DNA of 38,954 nt from a bacterium (GCA_027490575.1 JAIXXV010000039.1:1-38954), one strand, 5' to 3'; counted from the first letter of the stretch, positions 1-7,777 are shown. A program made the numbers and translations. The notes: generated by a model from the sequence alone, not told the origin.

Positions 1-13
1 TAAACAAAGAAAA

Positions 14-1294
14 ATGATACCTAAAATATTTTTGACATTGTTTATGGTCATGATGATTGTTTTTGTTTTACCTGAAAATACAGGGGCCAACCAAGAGGCT
101 GCTGAACTTCAGAAAATGATAGAGGAGAGGAGTAAGAGAATTGAAGAGCTGAACCAAGAAATAAAGCAGTACCAAGAACTTACTGACAAGACCAGTCAAG
201 AAGCAAAGACTTTGCAAGCCAGAATCAAACAGCTTGAAAGCAATGCTAAATCTATAGACCTAGAAATACGTCGTATCAGAGAAAGAGTAGAGGTTGCAAA
301 CCTTGATATTAAGAAACTTGGATTCAACATAAATGAATCAGAAGAAAAAGTAGAGCAAATGAGAAAGGTCCTAGCTGATAGTATTAGAAGTATACACCAG
401 ATGGATAGTACAAATATTATTTTAACAATTCTAAATAATAAAAACTTTTCATCTACACTTGAGGAGCTAAATGCTCAAATCAGTTATACAAATTCTCTAA
501 AACAATATGTTGATCTGACTAAGAAACATAGAACCGAACTACAGACAGTAAAAAGCTCCCAAGAAACGAGAAAACTAGAACTTGAAAAACTTCAGGTTGA
601 ACTTGCTGGTAAAAAAGAAGCTGTGGTCCAAACTAAAAGTGAGCAAGACAATATATTAAAGGTTACAAAAAACCAAGAGCAAGAATATCAAAAACTTCTG
701 AAAGAAAAACAAGCTGCTAAAACAGCTTTCGAGAAGGACTTATTCGAGTACGAATCTAAACTCAAATACACACTGAATCCTGGATCTCTACCAAAATCTG
801 GTGGTGACAACTTTGTATGGCCACTTGAAAATATTCACATTACACAGCAATTCGGGCGTACAGTTGCAGCTCAGAGATTGTATGTTTCTGGTTCGCACAA
901 CGGTACAGACTTCAGGGCCCCTATAGGCACCAAGGTGATGAGTATTGGGTCAGGTACCGTTATGGGTACAGGTGACACTGATCTAGAGTGTAGAGGGGTG
1001 TCTTGGGGCCGATGGGTACTTATCAGACACAACAACGGCCTATCCTCTATGTATGCCCATCTTTCTTCTATAGGAGTACAGCAAGGTCAAACAGTATCGG
1101 CAGGTGATACGATCGGACTATCAGGAAATACTGGGTATTCAACAGGTCCACACCTTCACCTCACGGTATATGCAGCAGACGCCGTAAAAGTCGAAAGGCG
1201 GCCTAGTATAAGCTGTAGAGGGCGAGTGTTTTTGATGCCTATAGCACCTATACAGGCTTATCTAGATCCGCTATTGTATCTACCTAAAAGATAA
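14..1294 (+). CDS. Secreted coiled-coil M23 (LytM/EnvC-like) peptidase
   Basis: This is a 426-residue murein hydrolase or hydrolase activator acting outside the membrane. Residues 1-25 form a signal peptide or anchor, residues 27-250 a long Glu/Lys/Gln-rich coiled coil, and residues 265-390 the LytM/peptidase M23 domain. The zinc-site residues are all present: H295 and D299 in HNGTD, H349 in YAHL, and H380/H382 in HLH, so it is probably catalytically active. C326 and C401 could form a disulfide. Coiled coil plus M23 is the EnvC layout, which in other bacteria is controlled by FtsEX; an ftsX gene could lie just outside the window, but this is inference. The start follows an A-rich leader without a Shine-Dalgarno site. 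asnB follows 16 nt downstream on the same strand. Confidence 0.9.
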   Translation: MIPKIFLTLFMVMMIVFVLPENTGANQEAAELQKMIEERSKRIEELNQEIKQYQELTDKTSQEAKTLQARIKQLESNAKSIDLEIRRIRERVEVANLDIKKLGFNINESEEKVEQMRKVLADSIRSIHQMDSTNIILTILNNKNFSSTLEELNAQISYTNSLKQYVDLTKKHRTELQTVKSSQETRKLELEKLQVELAGKKEAVVQTKSEQDNILKVTKNQEQEYQKLLKEKQAAKTAFEKDLFEYESKLKYTLNPGSLPKSGGDNFVWPLENIHITQQFGRTVAAQRLYVSGSHNGTDFRAPIGTKVMSIGSGTVMGTGDTDLECRGVSWGRWVLIRHNNGLSSMYAHLSSIGVQQGQTVSAGDTIGLSGNTGYSTGPHLHLTVYAADAVKVERRPSISCRGRVFLMPIAPIQAYLDPLLYLPKR

Positions 1295-1310
1295 ACTAAA
1301 ATAAACAAAT

Positions 1311-3323
1311 ATGTGCGGAATAACAGGAATACTAGGAACACCAGACCAGACAAAGAAAAAGATTGACCGCATGGTTGATGTTATTACTCACAGAGGTCCA
1401 GATGACAGAGGGGTACACATTGATCAAAAGTTTGCTTTTGGAATGAGGCGACTTTCTATCATAGATGTAAACAAAGGGCATCAGCCAATATCAAACGAGG
1501 ATGATACAGTTACAGTTGTTTTCAATGGTGAGATTTACAATCATAGATCATTTAGACCTGACCTTATATCTATGGGCCACAAGTTTAAAACTGACAGTGA
1601 TACAGAAAGCCTTGTGCACTTATACGAACAATATGGTACAGACATGCTCAAGAAGCTTAGAGGCATGTTTGGATTTTGTATACACGATAAAAACAAAAAC
1701 ATCCTTTTTATTGCCAGAGATTTTTTTGGTATAAAGCCTATCTACTACAGGATCAAGAGAGAAGTACCAGGCAAGACAAATATCAAGAAAAACTCTACAA
1801 AAAATGAATCGACGCCAACTTTAACTTCAACATCAACTAAAAATGAAAAAGTTATAAATAATTCTTCAGAAGCGAGTGAAGTAAAGAAAAAAATCATATC
1901 ATTTGGATCAGAGATAAAATCGATACTAGAGGATGATTCTTATGTACCGAAGGTCAATGATTCCGCAGTACTGAACTATCTATCGTATCAATATAACCCA
2001 CTTGAGGAGACTATGTTTGAAGACATATACAGACTTCAACCTGGGCACTATATGATAGTTGATCTTTCTGATAATACGTTTACTACACAGCCGTATTGGC
2101 ACTATAAGTTCAACCACAAAAGTGAGTGGGATTCAGTTGATGAAAGCGGTTTAGCTGAAGAGATAAAAAAAGTTGTTGAGGACTCTGTTGAGCACCACCT
2201 ACTAAGTGATGTTCCGCTTGGATCATTTTTATCAGGAGGAGTTGATAGTGGAATCATAGTAAGTACGGTCCAAGCAATACGCAAAAAAAACAAACAAGAA
2301 ACACTATCTACGTTCACTATAGGATTCGATCATGTATCAGAGCAATCAGAAGCGAAGCAAGTGTCTGATATGGCCAAAACTGATCACAATGAAGTCATCA
2401 TAAAGTTTGAAGAGTACTTCAAAGAGCTCCCGAAGATTGCATGGCACTTTGATGAGCCTGTTGCTGACCCCTCAGCTGTGGCGCTTTACTTCCTTGCCAG
2501 AGAAGCTAGTAAAAAGGTCAAAGTGGTACTTTCAGGTGAAGGCGCAGACGAACTATTCGGTGGTTACAATATATATAGAGAACCTTTTGATACAGCAGTA
2601 ATAGCTAAGCTTCCAAGCTTCATTAAAAAGTTTATTGTAAAACCGATATCAAAGATACCTCTGAAGATGTATGGCTTGAACTATATAAAGAGGGCGGTTA
2701 CAGCTCTTGAGGACAGATATATCGGAAATGCATATATATTTAAGCAAAGTGAGGTAGATAAGATATGGCCAAAAGTTCTCAGACCCAACCTAGAGAATCC
2801 ACAAAAAGCTATCATTTCTAACTATTTTGATTCTGTAAATGATGAGAGCGACTCACGTAAAATGCAGTACATAGATATAAACTTTTGGTTACCAGGTGAC
2901 ATACTAGCTAAGGCAGACAAGATGACCATGGCGCATTCACTTGAGCTACGCGTACCTTTCCTAGACACTCAGGTAGCAAAGATATCTGCAAAGGTACCCG
3001 ACTCATTGAAATATAAAGATGGGAAAACTAAGTACATCCTAAGAAAAGCTTTTGAGTCTGTTTTACCACAAGAAACTGCAGATAGAAAGAAGCTAGGGTT
3101 TCCAACACCTATAAAGCAGTGGATAAAAGACCAGCCAGATGAGATCAGAAAGATTATACTTACAAACTCCTACATAAAGAACAAGTTCAGCACTGTATAC
3201 ATACAAGACATGATAGAAAGCCATATAAGTGGCAAGTCAGACAATGCTAGAAAGATATACATACTGCTCATGCTAGCTCTGTGGTACAATATATTCATAG
3301 ATAAAAGTATTAAGATTCATTAA
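1311..3323 (+). CDS. asnB: Asparagine synthase (glutamine-hydrolysing)
   Basis: It makes asparagine from aspartate, glutamine and ATP. The N-terminal class II glutaminase domain starts with the catalytic Cys2 (MCGITGILG) and has the FNGEIYNH motif at 71-78. The C-terminal synthetase domain has the ATP-pyrophosphatase loop SGGVDS at 308-313 and the GEGADELFGGY motif. At 670 residues it is somewhat long, because residues about 148-195 are a Lys/Ser/Thr/Asn-rich low-complexity insertion between glutaminase strands. The start codon follows an AT-rich leader (aaaataaacaaat) without Shine-Dalgarno. It probably belongs to one plus-strand transcript with its neighbours. In CPR bacteria AsnB-like genes often sit near envelope or sugar genes, so a role in modifying a surface polymer cannot be excluded. 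Confidence 0.93.
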   Translation: MCGITGILGTPDQTKKKIDRMVDVITHRGPDDRGVHIDQKFAFGMRRLSIIDVNKGHQPISNEDDTVTVVFNGEIYNHRSFRPDLISMGHKFKTDSDTESLVHLYEQYGTDMLKKLRGMFGFCIHDKNKNILFIARDFFGIKPIYYRIKREVPGKTNIKKNSTKNESTPTLTSTSTKNEKVINNSSEASEVKKKIISFGSEIKSILEDDSYVPKVNDSAVLNYLSYQYNPLEETMFEDIYRLQPGHYMIVDLSDNTFTTQPYWHYKFNHKSEWDSVDESGLAEEIKKVVEDSVEHHLLSDVPLGSFLSGGVDSGIIVSTVQAIRKKNKQETLSTFTIGFDHVSEQSEAKQVSDMAKTDHNEVIIKFEEYFKELPKIAWHFDEPVADPSAVALYFLAREASKKVKVVLSGEGADELFGGYNIYREPFDTAVIAKLPSFIKKFIVKPISKIPLKMYGLNYIKRAVTALEDRYIGNAYIFKQSEVDKIWPKVLRPNLENPQKAIISNYFDSVNDESDSRKMQYIDINFWLPGDILAKADKMTMAHSLELRVPFLDTQVAKISAKVPDSLKYKDGKTKYILRKAFESVLPQETADRKKLGFPTPIKQWIKDQPDEIRKIILTNSYIKNKFSTVYIQDMIESHISGKSDNARKIYILLMLALWYNIFIDKSIKIH

Positions 3324-3326
3324 AAT

Positions 3327-3551
3327 ATGAATAAATTAGAACTTAAGAAAAACAATAAAGGATTCATAGAGCTTATAGTAGTTGTCATTATCGCCTTGGT
3401 TCTTTTGAATGTACTCGGAATCGACATAAAAAGTTTTCTTGCACAACAATGGGTTAGAGACTTTGGTATGTACGTAGTTGGACTACTCAAGATAGTCTGG
3501 GCTGACATATTAGAGATAGTGGCGTTTATAAAGAGCCTGCTCGGCAATTAA
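3327..3551 (+). CDS. Small membrane protein, pilin-like N-terminus
   Basis: The 74-residue product begins 3 nt after the asnB stop. Residues 1-10 are basic and polar, followed by G12-F13-I-E-L and a hydrophobic helix to about residue 31, then a second amphipathic or hydrophobic stretch (about 47-72). The KGFIEL segment resembles the processing region of type IV prepilins (GF..E), but Glu is at +3 rather than +5 and the protein is too short for a pilin, so this is only a resemblance. No function is assigned. Its last codon and stop lie inside the first unit of a heptamer array (3545-3572). Confidence 0.7.
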   Translation: MNKLELKKNNKGFIELIVVVIIALVLLNVLGIDIKSFLAQQWVRDFGMYVVGLLKIVWADILEIVAFIKSLLGN

Positions 3552-3572
3552 CAATTAGCAGTTAGCAATTAA
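3545..3572 (+). repeat. Heptamer array, 4 units, on a stop codon
   Basis: The units CAATTAA, CAATTAG, CAGTTAG and CAATTAA are perfectly in phase. The stop codon of the small membrane protein gene is bases 5-7 of the first unit. A G-rich stretch (about 3581-3600) and then AAGAATTGCCGGCAAAG follow before the cupin gene. It belongs to the same family as the arrays after ftsI, rsmH, lysS, mrdA and rseP. Confidence 0.85.
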
Positions 3573-3655
3573 GAGACAAAATGAGAGGGCAAGGGGACAG
3601 AAGACCGAATCAAGAATTGCCGGCAAAGATTTAAAAAACATTAAAAAATAAAATC

Positions 3656-4069
3656 ATGGATGCATTAAACAAAAAAGGATACAAAGTAAATCTAGAAGGG
3701 GAGACAGTTGCAAACAGTGACTTCAGAAGAGTTCTTTACACTGGTGAAAATATTCAGCTAGTCCTCATGTCACTAAAGCCGCTAGAAGATATCGGAGAGG
3801 AGATACACACTGAAAATGATCAATTTTTCAGATTTGATGCTGGTAATGGAAAAGTTGTTATAAATGATACTGAATACAATGTAACTGATGGCGATGGAGT
3901 AGTGGTACCAAAAGGTGCTAAGCACAATGTCATCAATACATCAGAAACTGAAGATTTAAAATTTTATACAATCTACGGTCCTTCACATCACAAAGACGGA
4001 GTTATCAGAAATACTAAAGCTGAGGCAATGGCCAATGAAGAAGATTTCGATGGTGTTACAACGGAATAA
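3656..4069 (+). CDS. Single-domain cupin protein
   Basis: The 137-residue protein is one conserved beta-barrel cupin. Cupin motif 1 is around residues 45-65 (EEIHTENDQFFRF, with His and Glu as likely metal ligands), and motif 2 is around 80-100 (GDGVVVPKGAKHNV). Related small cupins resemble the metal-binding half of mannose-6-phosphate isomerases, but the substrate is unknown. There is no signal peptide, so it should be cytoplasmic. The leader is A-rich (aaaaataaaatc) with no Shine-Dalgarno site. The 3' end overlaps the start of the UmuD-like gene, so the genes are probably co-transcribed; a functional link is not evident. Confidence 0.85.
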   Translation: MDALNKKGYKVNLEGETVANSDFRRVLYTGENIQLVLMSLKPLEDIGEEIHTENDQFFRFDAGNGKVVINDTEYNVTDGDGVVVPKGAKHNVINTSETEDLKFYTIYGPSHHKDGVIRNTKAEAMANEEDFDGVTTE

Positions 4070-4520
4070 TCAATACCACCAAGAAGATTTGCAACTAGAC
4101 AATAAACGCAACACTGACGGAAATATCTCAGGTACAACCCTTCAAGGCATAGTTGAAGCTGGTTTTTCTACACCTACTGAAGGATTTTCAGATGCAGAAA
4201 ACTTATCCCTGGACGATTGGATCATAAAAGATAGAGATAAAAGTTTTATGCTAAAGGTTCGCAGTGACTCTATGGCAGATGCCGGTATACAAGTCGAGGA
4301 CTATCTCATAGTAGAAAGAACTTCAACTGCCAGTACCGGAAGCATTGTACTAGTAGCTATTGATGGTAAATGGACAATGGGATATCTTAGAAATGGCAAC
4401 AATGGCTACTTTATAGAAAGAGCAAATAGAAAATACTCAGACGATCAAAGATGTATATACCCAAAGGACAGCCTACTCATAGAAGCCAAGGTGATTTCTG
4501 TTATAAGAAAATATGACTAA
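4035..4520 (+). CDS. UmuD-like S24 family protein, catalytic Lys missing
   Basis: The protein aligns along its length with UmuD/LexA C-terminal domains. The cleavage-site region EAGFSTPTEGF has Ala42-Gly43 at the position of UmuD Cys24-Gly25, and the nucleophile lies in SDSMADAGI (Ser79). At the UmuD Lys97 position (FTVKKL in E. coli) this protein has WTMGYL, so the general-base lysine is replaced by Gly116; a lysine occurs four residues earlier (K112). It may therefore be unable to cleave itself, or may use another base. There is no helix-turn-helix, so it is UmuD-like, not LexA. The start is uncertain: ATG 4035 or 4050, both overlapping the cupin gene. The 3' end overlaps umuC by 8 nt, giving translational coupling. 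Confidence 0.85.
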   Translation: MKKISMVLQRNNQYHQEDLQLDNKRNTDGNISGTTLQGIVEAGFSTPTEGFSDAENLSLDDWIIKDRDKSFMLKVRSDSMADAGIQVEDYLIVERTSTASTGSIVLVAIDGKWTMGYLRNGNNGYFIERANRKYSDDQRCIYPKDSLLIEAKVISVIRKYD

Positions 4521-5958
4521 TGATAAAAGCGCCCGCGCGAGTGAACAAAAAAATATAACGCGAAAACCATACATATTGCACGTTGATGGTGACTCTTTTT
4601 TTGCTACTTGTGAGGTATCGAGAAGACCAGACCTTCGTGGTAAACCTGTAGTCGTTGGACAAGAGCGAGGTATTGCATCAGCTTTTACATATGAAGCTAA
4701 GGCACTTGGCATAACTCGTGGTATGCCTATATTTCAGATTAAGAAACAGTTTCCTCAAGTGACTGTCATAGCCTCGCATTTTGATTTGTATAAAGACTAT
4801 CAGCAAAGACTTGTCAGTATGCTACGTAACCATCCGCTATGTATGAAAGCCAACATTGTCGTGGAAGTTTATAGTATTGATGAATGTTTCGCAGAGGTAC
4901 TTTTTTCTGATGCAGAAATAGCATCAAATAAACATCAATATTTTCTAAAAGAAATCAAAAAAGATATTCAAGCTGCACTTGGTATTACTTTTTCATTTGG
5001 TATTGCAAAAACAAAGACATTGGCCAAAGTGGCGTCTAAGCTAAACAAACCCGATGGATGCTCCTTCCTAATCGGACAACCAAGTGACACTCAGGACATT
5101 GATCAAGTGTTTCGAGATACACATATTGGAAATATTTGGGGTATAGGCAGAGAGACCACTCGTGACATGACATCTTATAACATTTTAACAGCAAAACAAT
5201 TTGTAGATATGCCCATAAAACAAATTGAGAAAAACTTCAACAAACCTATATCTGAAAAGTGGTATGAGCTTAAAGGTATACCAGTGCTAAAAATAGAATC
5301 TGTTGGCGTAGATAAAAAATCTGTGCAATCTACTAGATCTATTAGATCTATCACTCATAAGACTAGAGATAGGGAACTGCTATTTTCTGAGTTATCTAGA
5401 AACGTGGAAGCGGCATGTTCTGAGATAAAAAATACCGGCTTGTACACAAACCACATATCTGTTTTCTATAGATGCATAAAAGAAACAGGGGAATCATTTA
5501 ATCCCACGGGTTCGACTGTAAATGAATCTGAAAATAAATCCGGATGGACTGGAACCAAATTACCCTGTATACGCTATCGCAACTCATTTGCATTAAAGCT
5601 AGATAACTTTACACAGGATCCTTCTTATATACTCAAACTCATTAAACAATATGAACCTGTGCTTTATAATCCGGACAATACCATTGACTATTTTAAGTCT
5701 ACAGGCATCACATTAAATAATTTAACAAGAAAAGAACATATTCAATCAGACCTTTTTGACGCACAGTCGACCAAAGACCTTGATGAAGAGTACCTAGACG
5801 TAGTTGAGTCCATAAGGCAAAAGTTTGGCTACGGATCGATTCTAAGGGCATCCAGTATGGACTCCTATGGCAAAAGAAAAAATGAAGCCTCTCAAATGGC
5901 AAAATATGACGTCTACGAGTCAGACCTTCCGCTTATATACATGGGTGAGGTTTGGTAG
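4513..5958 (+). CDS. umuC: Y-family DNA polymerase, UmuC-like
   Basis: This is a translesion DNA polymerase. The palm motif HVDGDSFFA (D25) and the catalytic SIDE motif at residues 121-124 provide the metal-binding carboxylates. The finger region RGKPVVVGQ and the motif SFGIAKTKTLAKVASK are typical of the UmuC/DinB family, followed by a little-finger region to about residue 400. Its position directly after, and overlapping, an UmuD-like gene argues for UmuC (Pol V catalytic subunit) rather than DinB. Length is 481 residues, longer than the roughly 420 of E. coli UmuC, with extra C-terminal sequence. I see no LexA-type operator in front of the operon, so the usual SOS control is not supported by sequence. 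A probable structured RNA follows the stop. Confidence 0.92.
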   Translation: MTNDKSARASEQKNITRKPYILHVDGDSFFATCEVSRRPDLRGKPVVVGQERGIASAFTYEAKALGITRGMPIFQIKKQFPQVTVIASHFDLYKDYQQRLVSMLRNHPLCMKANIVVEVYSIDECFAEVLFSDAEIASNKHQYFLKEIKKDIQAALGITFSFGIAKTKTLAKVASKLNKPDGCSFLIGQPSDTQDIDQVFRDTHIGNIWGIGRETTRDMTSYNILTAKQFVDMPIKQIEKNFNKPISEKWYELKGIPVLKIESVGVDKKSVQSTRSIRSITHKTRDRELLFSELSRNVEAACSEIKNTGLYTNHISVFYRCIKETGESFNPTGSTVNESENKSGWTGTKLPCIRYRNSFALKLDNFTQDPSYILKLIKQYEPVLYNPDNTIDYFKSTGITLNNLTRKEHIQSDLFDAQSTKDLDEEYLDVVESIRQKFGYGSILRASSMDSYGKRKNEASQMAKYDVYESDLPLIYMGEVW

Positions 5959-6000
5959 CCAAGGCAACCATGTACTTAGAGCCACACATTGCGTCACGTA

Positions 6001-6029
6001 TTGCGCAAATCGGAAAAGTTATGTATAAA
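6001..6029 (+). promoter_or_regulatory. Candidate promoter for downstream structured RNA
   Basis: The sequence TTGCGC (6001-6006), a 17-nt spacer and TATAAA (6024-6029) form a plausible sigma-70-type promoter 40-70 nt after the umuC stop. The predicted start near 6036 lies just before the first hairpin of the pseudoknot region and no ORF follows, which supports a non-coding transcript. This is a match by eye only. Confidence 0.4.
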
Positions 6030-6035
6030 TGTATC

Positions 6036-6192
6036 CAACGGCTAGCCATGCCGTTTGTTCGTAGGAGCGAGTCTGGCTTTTGGTCTATTGGCTGACTCAA
6101 CAAACAAAGCCAAAGATGTCTCCGGTTGACGAGGGGATGTAATCGATGGAAATAGACGGCGGGCTCTGGTTTTTACACCGGGGCCCGCATTT
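6036..6192 (+). ncRNA. Candidate structured RNA with H-type pseudoknot
   Basis: The segment contains helices that abut exactly. ACGGC/GCCGT pair at 6038-6042/6050-6054. GTTTGTT (6053-6059) pairs with AACAAAC (6099-6105), and GAGTC (6069-6073) with GACTC (6094-6098), coaxially. The loop sequence TGGCTTT (6074-6080) pairs with AAAGCCA (6106-6112) immediately downstream, forming an H-type pseudoknot. The segment ends with a 12-bp hairpin at 6159-6190. I find no tmRNA, RNase P, SRP or 6S signatures and no tRNA-like T arm, so the class is unknown. Conserved structure is seen; transcription is inferred. Confidence 0.5.
6159..6190 (+). terminator. Twelve-bp GC-rich hairpin
   Basis: GCGGGCTCTGGT and ACCGGGGCCCGC pair over 12 positions (two G-U) around a TTTTAC loop. 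The sequence after it (atttattatg) is AT-rich but not a proper T-run, so it may be a terminator or the last helix of the structured RNA. Confidence 0.5.
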
Positions 6193-6272
6193 ATTATGTG
6201 GTTTATTATATATTATGTCGTAAAAGATATATTGTGCGACATACATATAATAGCTCCAAAACACTCCCCGTC

Positions 6273-6461
6273 AGACTATGAAGGACTCTGTGGTTAAGTT
6301 AAAGTTTTTTTGCCAAGTCGGTAGTCTTCTCTGCTAACCAAGGTCTGAGTAAATATAATATGCGAGTTTGATTATCAAATAAACATGGTCACTTCCACCA
6401 ATCGTAAGATCCAATTTTGGCCCCCCTACCGAAATCGGGCTAAATCCTAGGGAAGTGGTCA
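6273..6461 (+). ncRNA. Second folded region, RNA-like on plus strand
   Basis: Nested helices are visible. TCAGAC (6273-6278)/GTCTGA (6345-6350) encloses GGTTA (6294-6298)/TAACC (6337-6341). An 11-bp stem, TGGTCACTTCC (6386-6396)/GGAAGTGGTCA (6451-6461), encloses TTTGGCCC (6416-6423)/GGGCTAAA (6437-6444). The two larger stems contain G-U pairs when read on the plus strand but A-C mismatches on the minus strand, so a transcript would be plus-sense. No known RNA family is recognised. Confidence 0.4.
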
Positions 6462-6599
6462 CACAACTCTTATATAAATCCATCATAAATTTGTATTCAT
6501 CTGATCCACAGGCATAATGAGAATCACCTCCTATAGTCAAACCTCACAGTACGACAACACCTACTGTTCCCTCCTCTGACATTAGACTGAGATCCTAAA

Positions 6600-6635
6600 A
6601 CAAAAACCCACCGTTAAGTGGATTTTTTGTTTTTG
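6600..6635. terminator. Bidirectional intrinsic terminator
   Basis: The stem CCAC/GTGG (6608-6611/6618-6621) is extended by flanking AAAAAC and GTTTTT-type runs. Both strands end in a T-rich tract, so it can stop the minus-strand SLT gene and any plus-strand transcript from the preceding region. Confidence 0.75.
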
Positions 6636-6636
6636 G

Positions 6637-7140
6637 TTATATGTTTTCAGCTAGAAGTTTTGGAGCAAACATTTGCTGTGCAACCTCTGACTTCATCCAA
6701 CAAGGTGAAGAAGAATTCCATGGTTTCGCCCCGCTCTCATTGTAGAGTCTACGTGAGTAGGCCATGTTACCTTCCACTGTGTGGATATCATATCCAAGCT
6801 TTGATGCTCTTTCTAGGTGGTAACGTTCATTGACTTGGAGTACTCCTACGTCTTTGTTGTTAACCTTTCCTCTAAAAAGTGAACCATCCTTCTCGTATTG
6901 TCTGAATCTAGATTCGCAGTATGCGATCTCTGCCATAAGTGGAATATCTTTAAAATATTCTCTTATAGCCTGTTCGACACCTTGATTAGGATTTGTCGAC
7001 TGCTTGGAAGCCGTCGATGTAGTAACCTTCGAGTCAACCGCTGCCTGCGTACTCGTGGCAACTTCATCTTGAGGTTTTGCAATTGTATCTTCGTTCTGGT
7101 TAGTCGCGACCGTTGGGGTCATGAGACCTGAGACAAGCAT
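6637..7140 (-). CDS. Exported lytic transglycosylase-like (SLT/lysozyme-fold) protein
   Basis: The C-terminal half (residues 60-160) is a small lysozyme-like domain. IAYCESRFRQ carries the probable catalytic Glu, DVGVLQVNERYH is the GLLQI/NxxYH-type motif, and MAYSRRLYNESGAKPW completes the fold. It likely cleaves or binds peptidoglycan outside the membrane. The linker (10-55) is Thr/Ser/Ala-rich. From ATG 7140 the signal peptide is truncated. The in-frame upstream codons read LILQLTIGIA, with no ATG/GTG/TTG before a TAG. In the +1 frame an ATG at 7195 starts MHITSLRIAY. Removing one base from the four-A run at 7163-7166 would join them into a complete signal peptide. The annotated start is therefore provisional. 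Confidence 0.8.
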   Translation of the reverse strand: MLVSGLMTPTVATNQNEDTIAKPQDEVATSTQAAVDSKVTTSTASKQSTNPNQGVEQAIREYFKDIPLMAEIAYCESRFRQYEKDGSLFRGKVNNKDVGVLQVNERYHLERASKLGYDIHTVEGNMAYSRRLYNESGAKPWNSSSPCWMKSEVAQQMFAPKLLAENI

Positions 7141-7462
7141 TGCAATACCTATAGTGAGTTGTAAAATAAGCTATTCTTAAACTTGTAATGTGCATGTCTA
7201 TATCTGAGATTCTATGCACTTGCACTAATTTAAAAAACACATGAACCATGTGTTTACGTCAATATAATAGCACCATACCCCCTACCCTGTCAATAGACTT
7301 TTTAAAAGTTTATTATATATTCATGTATAAATACGGCTCAAAATATAGGTATTTTTGAGAACATTCTCGAACTCTCCACCTCATAATATTGACAGCTTTT
7401 TATAAATATTGTCAGATAAATACAGTTGTCTGCAGGGGGTTAGATTTCGAACTATACTTGGC
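7141..7462. other. Gene-free 322-nt region
   Basis: The first 55 nt probably encode the missing signal peptide of the SLT gene in another frame. The rest holds the terminator at 7233-7256, a palindrome GAGAACATTCTC near 7354, and a TGACA/TGTCA inverted repeat around 7390-7413. No further gene is visible. Confidence 0.5.
7233..7256 (-). terminator. Terminator of the 104-residue membrane protein gene
   Basis: On the minus strand AAACACATG, a 3-nt loop and CATGTGTTT form a 9-bp stem followed by TTTTTTAAATT, a good intrinsic terminator about 200 nt after the gene's stop. Confidence 0.7.
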
Positions 7463-7777
7463 CTAAATCTCTAGATTCTCTATCTCTCCCCTCACCTTCT
7501 CGATAGTCTCGTTGAAGTTTGGAGGGCAATAAATCTCTATAAGAGCAGGTCTTTGGTTGTTGTTTATGGCCATTAGTGACAGTATAAGCGAACTTATACC
7601 CATAATCAGGCTAAGTGCCACCAGAAGATGTCTTAGAGTCCAATTTCTGACCAAATAGGCCCAAAAGGCATTGAAATATCTTTTGATATGGGTTATACTA
7701 AGTGACGCTACTTTTTGGTATATCTTGTTACTCATAGCGTACATATCGTACCCTAGGTTACCTGAAGAAAGCTTCAA
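7463..7777 (-). CDS. Small single-pass membrane protein, unknown
   Basis: The product is 104 residues if the TTG at 7777 is used. ATG codons at 7744 and 7735 give 93 or 90 residues and are equally plausible; none has a clear Shine-Dalgarno site. One transmembrane helix lies at about residues 48-70 (LLVALSLIMGISSLILSLMA), preceded by a basic segment and followed by a short outer or inner tail with a Cys and acidic C-terminus. I do not recognise the family. It has its own terminator and is divergent from rpmA. Confidence 0.55.
   Translation of the reverse strand: MKLSSGNLGYDMYAMSNKIYQKVASLSITHIKRYFNAFWAYLVRNWTLRHLLVALSLIMGISSLILSLMAINNNQRPALIEIYCPPNFNETIEKVRGEIENLEI

Larger units (their letters stand above)
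5959..6636. other. 678-nt intergenic region without a supported gene
   Basis: The region between umuC and the SLT gene has no credible coding sequence; a 68-codon frame on the minus strand (6334-6540) lacks family resemblance. It contains the pseudoknot RNA candidate (6036-6192), a second strongly folding stretch (6273-6461), an anti-Shine-Dalgarno-like sequence at 6523-6533 and a shared terminator at 6600-6635. Confidence 0.6.

Noticed and set aside
5959-6240. tmRNA (ssrA) because of the pseudoknot and an A-N-R-K-S-Y-V-stop frame
   Set aside because: No tRNA-like 5' GGGG acceptor strand, no T-loop sequence and no CCA end on either strand; too little room upstream of the supposed tag.
6273-6330. 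Group I intron core (GACTA and TAGTC on one strand)
   Set aside because: P7-like pieces match by chance; the rest of the conserved core, flanking exons and a host gene are absent.
6334-6540. 68-codon minus-strand frame
   Set aside because: No family resemblance, and the sequence shows stem structure with G-U pairs favouring plus-strand RNA.
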